Assembly: GCA_028691595.1 (NCBI GenBank)
Contig: JAQUZA010000222.1
Coordinates: 1 to 5,763, forward strand
Length of the DNA stretch: 5,763 nucleotides
Direction of reading: 5' to 3'
Source of the DNA: Candidatus Rifleibacteriota bacterium
Lineage (GTDB): Bacteria > Muiribacteriota > Ozemobacteria > Ozemobacterales > Ozemobacteraceae
Under the pieces are notes generated by a model. It searched no databases and was not told where the DNA came from. It was given only the letters and a program-made list of their open reading frames with translations. Made by a program: the position numbers and the translations under genes. Below, piece by piece: positions 1-4,508 of this stretch (positions within the stretch are counted from its first letter, which is position 1; the number at the start of each line of letters is the position of its first letter).

Positions 1-2
1 AT

Positions 3-1307
3 TTTTACGGGGTCTTTCTGCAAACGATTCCGTTCAGGTTCTACTGCATTCTCGCCTTGTTTTTTGCATTTTCTGTGGCATTTATGCGTCGAGATTTTGG
101 CCCGATGCTCAAAGCCGAGATTCGCTCCCACCATGAAGGTAAGGTACTTGCTGACGATGCTCGACCAATCAGCAGCCCCGAGGCTGCATCACCCAAGCTT
201 CCTGACGAAATGCCCAAACGCTGGTATAACGCTGCGATTCCCATCGCTATAGTTATCATTGGCACATTTGTCGGTCTGCTTGGTGATGGCGGCATGTATG
301 CCCCCCATCATTATATTTCCAGGGCCGGAACGGATTTATCACAACCCGGTGAAACGCTCACAGTAATCGGAGTCTCTCCGGACACTGGCACTATTACAGT
401 TGCAGGCGAACGCTTTTCATTTGCCCGCCTGAATTTTGATGAAAAGAGCGTTTTTGCACAAAAATCTGGTGCAGAGGCAATTGCAGAATTAAAAGCCCTT
501 CAAGAAGGCGATTCCATAAGAGTGGAACTGTCTGCATCAACCATGACATTTTCTGAAAGAGCGCGATCAGCCTTCAGCGCCGCTGATTCAACCAGGGTTC
601 TTATCTGGGTAAGCGTTCTCGGGTCGATAATTGCAATTTTTCTGGGCTGGTCCCAGGGGCTTATCGATCTTGAGACCGGCATGAAGTCGTGGGTAGATGG
701 GGCAAGAACACTCATTATGGCCGTTATCATTATGATGCTGGCCTGGTCAATCAACGGAGTCTGTTCTGACCTTGGAACAGCCAACTTTGTTGTCGCAATG
801 GTGACGAATGTCATCCCATACTGGCTGTTGCCGACCATTATTTTCATAATAGCCTGTTTCATATCTTTTTCAACCGGTACCAGCTGGGGTACAATGGCAA
901 TTCTTCTGCCAATAAGCATTCCGCTTGCATATCATCTAAACATGCAGCATTACCAGGCAAACATCGCCCAAATGGCGAACGCCCCCGAGATGCTGTTGTA
1001 CATCAAGCAGGCGATTCTGGTTTCGATAGGAGCCGTTCTCGAGGGGTCAATCTTCGGGGATCACTGCAGCCCGATTTCAGACACGACGATCATGTCGTCC
1101 ATGGCATCCGGGTCAGACCATATCGACCATGTTAAAACCCAGGCTCCATACGCCGCAATAGTTGGTCTGGTAGCCATCGTCTGTTGCTATATCCCGGCAG
1201 GCATGGGTGTTTCTCCATTTTACCTTATCCCTCTGTCAATGATCATCCTGGCAGGGTTTCTAAAATACTTTGGTCGGGATCCCGAAAAATTTACACAAAA
1301 TGCTTGA
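3..1307 (+). CDS. NhaC-family Na+/H+ antiporter, C-terminal part (5' end outside window)
   Basis: The reading frame is open from the left edge, so this is a partial gene with 434 residues visible. Residue 1 is the codon at position 3; the TTG at 57 is internal and not a start. It is a multi-spanning inner-membrane protein expected to exchange Na+ for H+ (or a related cation or organic substrate). Family hallmarks are visible: RDFGPMLKAE near the start, FSTGTSWGTMAILLP (about residues 289-303), and GSIFGDHCSPISDTT (about 348-362, nt 1044-1088) with acidic and polar residues inside the membrane region. About eight hydrophobic segments can be counted. Between two of them (nt about 294-596) lies a soluble loop of about 100 residues, predicted beta-rich, which seems long for this family. 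No terminator follows the stop; the next promoter overlaps it. The family assignment is firm. The transported substrate is not, since some NhaC relatives exchange malate/lactate or other solutes. Confidence 0.9.
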   Translation, partial: FYGVFLQTIPFRFYCILALFFAFSVAFMRRDFGPMLKAEIRSHHEGKVLADDARPISSPEAASPKLPDEMPKRWYNAAIPIAIVIIGTFVGLLGDGGMYAPHHYISRAGTDLSQPGETLTVIGVSPDTGTITVAGERFSFARLNFDEKSVFAQKSGAEAIAELKALQEGDSIRVELSASTMTFSERARSAFSAADSTRVLIWVSVLGSIIAIFLGWSQGLIDLETGMKSWVDGARTLIMAVIIMMLAWSINGVCSDLGTANFVVAMVTNVIPYWLLPTIIFIIACFISFSTGTSWGTMAILLPISIPLAYHLNMQHYQANIAQMANAPEMLLYIKQAILVSIGAVLEGSIFGDHCSPISDTTIMSSMASGSDHIDHVKTQAPYAAIVGLVAIVCCYIPAGMGVSPFYLIPLSMIILAGFLKYFGRDPEKFTQNA

Positions 1308-1332
1308 CTTGCCTTTTGATGTTTGCTAGTAT
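1304..1332 (+). promoter_or_regulatory. Sigma-70-type promoter for infC-rpmI-rplT
   Basis: A -35 box TTGACT (1304-1309, five of six consensus bases) is followed after exactly 17 bases by TAGTAT (1327-1332, four of six). The -10 box is preceded by TGC, giving an extended -10 motif. Transcription would start near 1338-1340. The -35 box contains the TGA stop of the antiporter gene (1305-1307), so the two units are packed with no spacer. This is read from the sequence; activity is inferred. Confidence 0.7.
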
Positions 1333-1402
1333 TGCAGAACAGCAAGCAGGATTGATTCCTCACCTTGAGCTCAAGCAAAAAGGTTAGCCCCGCAAGGGGT
1401 AC

Positions 1403-1465
1403 ATGAAACGTAATTTTTCATGGAGTAGCATCTTGCTGCTCCATTTTTTGTTTTTCTGGAGGTAA
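1403..1465 (+). CDS. Possible 20-residue leader peptide spanning the attenuator
   Basis: An ATG at 1403 opens a 20-codon frame ending at TAA 1463-1465. It reads MKRNFSWSSI then LLLHFLFFWR: four Phe, four Leu and two Trp. A weak ribosome site AAGGGG (1394-1399) lies only three bases upstream and can be hidden in the CCCC-GCAA-GGGG hairpin. The frame runs through the whole terminator stem and U-tract, and its stop lies within the infC Shine-Dalgarno region, five bases before the infC start. Translation would melt the terminator and could couple to infC. Most of the Phe residues come from the T-rich tract, so they may not be control codons. A frame this short can occur by chance, so this is a candidate only. 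Confidence 0.3.
   Translation: MKRNFSWSSILLLHFLFFWR
1420..1455 (+). terminator. Intrinsic terminator/attenuator upstream of infC
   Basis: An 11-base-pair stem (1420-1430 with 1434-1444, one G-U pair, three-base loop TCT) is followed by TTTTTTGTTTTT (1444-1455), the classic shape of a Rho-independent terminator. It sits inside the infC leader, only three bases before the infC Shine-Dalgarno, so it most likely acts as a conditional attenuator. It would also end readthrough transcripts from the upstream antiporter gene, which has no terminator of its own. Confidence 0.75.
1458..1462 (+). promoter_or_regulatory. Shine-Dalgarno that fixes the AUC start of infC
   Basis: GGAGG is placed seven bases before ATC at 1470. 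No ATG, GTG or TTG lies in frame at a usable distance: the first in-frame ATG (1542) is 79 bases away and would remove conserved N-terminal sequence. The site therefore decides the start. Confidence 0.8.
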
Positions 1466-1469
1466 GAGT

Positions 1470-1985
1470 ATCAAAGGTACTGTACGCATCAACAGAAGGA
1501 TTAGGGTTCCGCAGGTTCGCCTGGTCGACGAGAACGGTGGCATGGTTGGCGTTGTCAACACAACTGATGCCGTTCAAATGGCCGAAGAAAGGGGCTTCGA
1601 TCTTGTAGAAGTAGCTCCGGCCGCGAACCCGCCAGTTTGCCGACTCATGGATTTTGGCCAATACAAGTATGAACTTACTAAGAAGGCTAAAGAGGCCAAG
1701 AAGAAGCAAAAAGTCATCAAATTAAAAGAAGTTAAAGTTCGCCCGAAAACCGATGAAGGCGATCTGCAGACCAAATGTAACAACATTAAGAAATTTCTTG
1801 AAGAAGGTGACAAGGTAAAGGTTTCCGTTTCCTTCAGGGGCCGTGAACGAGCCCATATCGAAGTTGGTTACAAAGTAATCGAAAGAATGAAAGTCATTCT
1901 TGGCGAAGAAGCTGACATCGAAAAAGATGCATCACAGGAAGGCAATGCCATTACCATGATCCTCTTCAGAACCCGGAAAAAATAG
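1470..1985 (+). CDS. infC: Translation initiation factor IF-3, AUC start
   Basis: IF3 binds the 30S subunit, prevents premature joining with 50S, and monitors start codon and initiator tRNA pairing. Starting at ATC 1470 gives 171 residues, close to the usual length for the family. The N-terminal domain (about 1-78) begins KGTVRINRRIRVPQVRLVDE, matching the conserved opening of IF3. The family signature PPVCRLMDFGQYKYE follows at about 54-68, with Gln where Lys or Arg is usual after DFG. Next come a Lys-rich linker (KKAKEAKKKQKVIKLKEVKVRP) and the C-terminal domain, with TDEGD, KKFLEEGDKVKVSVSFRGRE and a basic end. A start at ATG 1542 would cut off 24 residues of the conserved N-domain. Rare starts (AUU in E. 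coli) are the known basis of IF3 autoregulation; an AUC here suggests the same. It is first in an operon with rpmI, 27 bases downstream. Confidence 0.95.
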   Translation: MKGTVRINRRIRVPQVRLVDENGGMVGVVNTTDAVQMAEERGFDLVEVAPAANPPVCRLMDFGQYKYELTKKAKEAKKKQKVIKLKEVKVRPKTDEGDLQTKCNNIKKFLEEGDKVKVSVSFRGRERAHIEVGYKVIERMKVILGEEADIEKDASQEGNAITMILFRTRKK

Positions 1986-2012
1986 CCATACTGCCATCAG
2001 GAGGAAAGTATT

Positions 2013-2210
2013 ATGCCGAAAATGAAAACTCATCGCGGTGCTGCAAAACGCATCAAAAGAACAGGTTCCGGTGCGTTCAGACGTTACAAAGCTTATGGCA
2101 GCCATATTTTGACCAAGAAGTCAAGCAAGCGCAAAAGAGGCTATCGCCAGTCAGCCAACTGCGAACCGGGCAATGAACATGCTCTGAAGGTAATGCTGCC
2201 GTACTCCTGA
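2013..2210 (+). CDS. rpmI: 50S ribosomal protein L35 (bL35)
   Basis: L35 is a small basic protein of the large ribosomal subunit. The 65-residue product has the full family pattern: MPKMKTHRGAAKRIKRTGSG at the start, SHILTKKSSKRKRGYRQSA in the middle, and the end KVMLPYS. Length is normal. The start is fixed by AGGAGG (1999-2004), eight bases upstream of the ATG. It lies between infC and rplT, its standard place, and should be co-transcribed with both. Confidence 0.97.
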   Translation: MPKMKTHRGAAKRIKRTGSGAFRRYKAYGSHILTKKSSKRKRGYRQSANCEPGNEHALKVMLPYS

Positions 2211-2233
2211 CCCAGTGTCGAGAGTAACTGGGT
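2210..2233 (+). other. Hairpin between rpmI and rplT
   Basis: ACCCAGT (2210-2216) and ACTGGGT (2227-2233) form a perfect seven-base-pair stem with a ten-base loop. It starts at the last base of the rpmI stop codon and ends 14 bases before the AGGAGG of rplT. An AT-rich palindrome, TTTAATTAAA, overlaps its end (from 2233). There is no T-run typical of a terminator, so it is more likely an RNA stability, processing or translational element. Function unknown. Confidence 0.45.
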
Positions 2234-2261
2234 TTAATTAAATCATCAGGAGGTTATCACC

Positions 2262-2615
2262 ATGTCAAGATCAAAAAGTTCAAGTAACGCCAGACGCAAA
2301 GAACAGAAACTGTTCCGCCGAACCAAAGGTTTCTGGGGTGCGCATAATAACGTTAAAAAGGTCGCCAAGCAGGCTGTTCTGCATGCTCTCGACCATTCAT
2401 ACAGCGATCGTCGCAAGCGCAGCCGTGAATTCAGAAGTCTCTGGATCACCAGAATCAATGCTGCCTGCCGCCTCAACGAAATGTCTTACAGCTGCTTTAT
2501 CTGCGGCCTCAAGAAAGCCGGCATCGAATTGAACCGCAAGGTTCTTGCCGATCTCGCTATTCGCGATCCCCAGGCTTTTACCGGTATCGTTCAGATGGCC
2601 AAAAAAGCTGCCTGA
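2262..2615 (+). CDS. rplT: 50S ribosomal protein L20 (bL20)
   Basis: L20 binds 23S rRNA early in 50S assembly and in several bacteria also represses its own operon. The 117-residue length is standard. The core is clearly conserved: RRTKGFWGAHNNVKKVAKQA (about 19-38), then YSDRRKRSREFRSLWITRIN (47-66), AACRLNEMSYS, GLKKAGIELNRKVLADLAI, and a basic end. The extreme N-terminus (MSRSKSSSNARRKEQKLF) departs from the common MARVKGG.. form but remains basic, as expected for its rRNA-binding tail. AGGAGG (2248-2253) lies eight bases before the ATG. It is the last gene of the infC unit; an intrinsic terminator follows within 12 bases of the stop. Confidence 0.96.
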   Translation: MSRSKSSSNARRKEQKLFRRTKGFWGAHNNVKKVAKQAVLHALDHSYSDRRKRSREFRSLWITRINAACRLNEMSYSCFICGLKKAGIELNRKVLADLAIRDPQAFTGIVQMAKKAA

Positions 2616-2626
2616 TCTGCACAAAC

Positions 2627-2660
2627 AAACACCCGGGGAACAAAACCCGGGTGTTTTTTG
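2627..2660 (+). terminator. Intrinsic terminator after rplT
   Basis: A GC-rich stem (ACACCCGGG/CCCGGGTGT core, 11 pairs including A-U pairs at the base, arms about 2627-2637 and 2646-2656, eight-base loop) is followed by a T-run reaching 2659. This is a strong Rho-independent terminator for infC-rpmI-rplT. The ribosome site of the next gene starts only five bases after the T-run. Confidence 0.88.
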
Positions 2661-2672
2661 TTAGAGGAAACA

Positions 2673-3443
2673 ATGAAGCAGATTGAATCCAGGGCCAACC
2701 AGGTTTTCAAAAGAGCCCAAAAGGTTATTTCCGGAAACAGCAACGAAAAACTCATTGTGGTCGAGGGGCACAAGCTTCTTGACGAAGCGATAAAATCTGG
2801 TGCCACCCCCGAAATCATTTTCGTTGAAGCCCCACAAGCCCTCTGTGGCAAAGAAGAGCTTAATCGATGCAGCTTTCAAATCTGCCGATCGCTCTTCAGA
2901 GAATTATCGACAGTTCAAACCCCTGGCGAAATAATTGCTTTCCTCGCTCCCCCACCCTTACCAGATATAGATTTTGTGCTGCAAAAATCATCGATGATTT
3001 TAGTATTCGATCGTCTCCAGGATCCAGGCAATATCGGGACCATATTCCGGACTGCAGAAGCCATGGGAGCTGATCTCGTCGTAATGCTCAAGGGTTGTTG
3101 CAGCCCTTTCAACCCCAAGGTCATCAGAGCCGCAATGGGGTCGACCTTCAGATTGCCATTTGCAGCCGAGATAAAGCAGACAGCACTTCTTGCCCTGCTC
3201 AAAAAACATGGCATCACTGCAATTTGCGCCGACATGAGTGGCGAAAATCTGCCTGAATTTAAGTTTCCTTCCAGAACGGCTCTTTTTTTCGGCCAGGAGG
3301 GTCAGGGGCTAAATGAAGAAATTTTACAAGAATGTAACAGCAGACTTGCAATACCAATGCAAGGACAGGTAGAATCTCTCAACGTTGCTACCTCGGCAGC
3401 GATCTGCCTGTATGAATGGGCCCGGAACCGTCGCGGCCATTAA
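2673..3443 (+). CDS. TrmH/SpoU-family RNA 2'-O-methyltransferase
   Basis: This enzyme transfers a methyl group from S-adenosylmethionine to a ribose 2'-OH in rRNA or tRNA. The 256-residue product has a substrate-binding N-terminal domain (about 25-91, KLIVVEGHKLLDEAI to TPGEIIAF) and a C-terminal SPOUT domain with trefoil knot. The three SpoU motifs are present: DRLQDPGNIGTIFRTAEAMG (113-132, with Asn120 and Arg126), LFFGQEGQGL (204-213, Glu209), and IPMQGQVESLNVATSAAI (227-244, Asn237). The start is ATG 2673 because GAGG (2664-2667) sits five bases before it; the in-frame TTG at 2658 lies inside the terminator T-run and has no such site. A related gene precedes pheS in Bacillus subtilis (ysgA). 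The RNA target cannot be told from sequence. I found no convincing promoter between rplT and this gene. Confidence 0.93.
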   Translation: MKQIESRANQVFKRAQKVISGNSNEKLIVVEGHKLLDEAIKSGATPEIIFVEAPQALCGKEELNRCSFQICRSLFRELSTVQTPGEIIAFLAPPPLPDIDFVLQKSSMILVFDRLQDPGNIGTIFRTAEAMGADLVVMLKGCCSPFNPKVIRAAMGSTFRLPFAAEIKQTALLALLKKHGITAICADMSGENLPEFKFPSRTALFFGQEGQGLNEEILQECNSRLAIPMQGQVESLNVATSAAICLYEWARNRRGH

Positions 3444-3483
3444 GCGATAAACAAGAATCAATGCACTTTTCGAAGGAGATCAA

Positions 3484-4497
3484 ATGTCAGAATCTCACCA
3501 GGACCTGTTAAAGCAATATCTCACAGAGAAAGAGTCCTCTACCACCACCACTGAGCTCGAGACTCTCAGAGTCAAATATCTTGGTAAAAAGGGAGAAGTT
3601 ACCGAACTCCTGAAGGGCCTTGGAAAACTCTCTATTGAAGAGCGAAAAACTGTTGGGGCCGCCATTAACGAGCTTAAGACCGCCATACAGAACTCTCTCG
3701 ACGAAAGCATGCGCAATCTGGCTCTGAAAGAACAGGAAGCCAGGCTGAATGCCGAAAAACCCGATCACAGTCTTCCCGGCACTTACGCTGCTTCAGGCAC
3801 ACTGCATCCGGTGGTTCAGGTAGCCCGTGAGGTAGCTGACATTTTTCTTTCGATGGGTTTCTTTATGGCCGAAGGCCCGGAAATAGAAGAAGAATACTAT
3901 AATTTCGAAGCGCTGAACGTGCCAAGCCATCACCCGGCACGAGACATGCAGGATACCTTTTATCTTGAATCCGGGCAGGTTTTAAGAACTCAGACTTCAC
4001 CGGTGCAGATACGCACCATGGAAGCTCTCAACCCTCCCCTTAAGATGATCGGGCTTGGCAAGGTCTTCAGAAAAGACAGTGACATCACTCATTCACCGAT
4101 GTTCAACCAGATGGAAGGCCTCGTGGTGGGCGAAAACATAAGCATGAGCGACCTCAAGGGAACACTCGCCATGTTCGTCGAAAACATGTTTGGCAAAAGG
4201 CCTTTCAGGTTTAGACCCAGCTATTTTCCTTTTACCGAGCCATCAGCCGAAATGGATATTCAGTGTATTTTCTGTGAGGGCAAGGGTTGCAAAGTATGCA
4301 AAGGCACCGGCTGGATGGAAGTTTTAGGCTGTGGGATGGTTAATCCGAAAGTCTTTGAAGCTGTCAAATACGACACCGAAAAATATACCGGCTTCGCGTT
4401 TGGGATGGGCATAGACCGCATTGCCATGCTTCGCTACGGCATCAACGACATCAGATTGCTTTTCGGCTCAGATGTGCGTTTCTTACGACAATTTTGA
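3484..4497 (+). CDS. pheS: Phenylalanine--tRNA ligase alpha subunit
   Basis: This is the catalytic subunit of the cytoplasmic alpha2beta2 PheRS, which charges tRNA-Phe. The 337 residues match the bacterial form. The N-terminal helical coiled-coil arm (about 1-90) should contact tRNA. Class II motif 1 lies around HPVVQVAREVADIFLSMGF (108-126), and GPEIEEEYYNFEALNVPSHH (131-150) is followed by PARDMQDTFY. Motif 2 is at about 189-214, with FRKDSDITHSPMFNQMEGL. Motif 3 (GFAFGMGIDRIAML, 303-316) includes Ala305, which appears to align with the Ala294 that sets amino-acid specificity in E. coli. A four-Cys pattern C261-x2-C264-x4-C269-x2-C272 before GTGWMEVLG may bind a metal and is common in bacterial PheS. 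AAGGAG (3473-3478) lies five bases before the ATG. It is 40 bases after the methyltransferase stop and 11 before pheT, so all three are probably co-transcribed. Confidence 0.97.
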   Translation: MSESHQDLLKQYLTEKESSTTTTELETLRVKYLGKKGEVTELLKGLGKLSIEERKTVGAAINELKTAIQNSLDESMRNLALKEQEARLNAEKPDHSLPGTYAASGTLHPVVQVAREVADIFLSMGFFMAEGPEIEEEYYNFEALNVPSHHPARDMQDTFYLESGQVLRTQTSPVQIRTMEALNPPLKMIGLGKVFRKDSDITHSPMFNQMEGLVVGENISMSDLKGTLAMFVENMFGKRPFRFRPSYFPFTEPSAEMDIQCIFCEGKGCKVCKGTGWMEVLGCGMVNPKVFEAVKYDTEKYTGFAFGMGIDRIAMLRYGINDIRLLFGSDVRFLRQF

Positions 4498-4500
4498 GGT
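4496..4500 (+). promoter_or_regulatory. Shine-Dalgarno that fixes the GTG start of pheT
   Basis: GAGGT lies eight bases before GTG 4509 and shares bases with the TGA stop of pheS (4495-4497). This suggests translational coupling of the two PheRS subunits. The next in-frame ATG (4587) would remove the conserved opening KILLSWLKDYIDI. Confidence 0.75.
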
Positions 4501-4508
4501 AACAACAA

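Larger units (their letters stand above)
1338..1469 (+). promoter_or_regulatory. Structured infC 5' leader, candidate L20-type attenuator
   Basis: This leader of about 130 nt lies between the predicted start of transcription and infC. It can form several local hairpins: AGGA/TCCT (1348-1351 with 1357-1360), CTTG/CAAG within a perfect 12-base palindrome (1364-1375), CCCC-GCAA-GGGG (1388-1399), CATGAAA/TTTCATG (1402-1408 with 1416-1422), and finally a terminator (1420-1455). The first transcribed bases CAGCAAG (1340-1346) are fully complementary to CTTGCTG (1432-1438) in the 3' arm of the terminator. An alternative antiterminated fold is therefore possible. In Bacillus subtilis the infC-rpmI-rplT operon is controlled by L20 through such an attenuator. 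Applying that to this leader is inference, and I could not match the L20-binding site itself. Confidence 0.5.

Noticed and set aside
57..59. TTG as the start of the antiporter gene
   Set aside because: The frame is open to the left edge and the upstream residues (FYGVFLQTIPFRFYCILAL) continue the family pattern, so the true start lies outside the window.
500..919. Long reverse-strand frame opposite the antiporter gene, and similar ones elsewhere
   Set aside because: They are opposite strongly conserved + strand genes, have no family resemblance, and show no good ribosome sites.
1542..1544. ATG 1542 as the start of infC
   Set aside because: It lacks a Shine-Dalgarno at a suitable distance and would remove 24 conserved residues; ATC 1470 has both a good site and the conserved N-terminus.
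2521..2640. Promoter inside the end of rplT for the methyltransferase-pheST unit
   Set aside because: TTGAAC (2529-2534) resembles a -35 box, but no acceptable -10 box occurs 16-18 bases downstream.
2658..2660. TTG 2658 as the methyltransferase start
   Set aside because: It lies in the T-run of the rplT terminator, with no ribosome site; ATG 2673 has GAGG five bases upstream.
3461..3508. Short ATG frame before pheS as a pheM-like leader peptide
   Set aside because: The frame reads MHFSKEIKCQNL.. with a single Phe, overlaps the pheS start, and no terminator hairpin follows.
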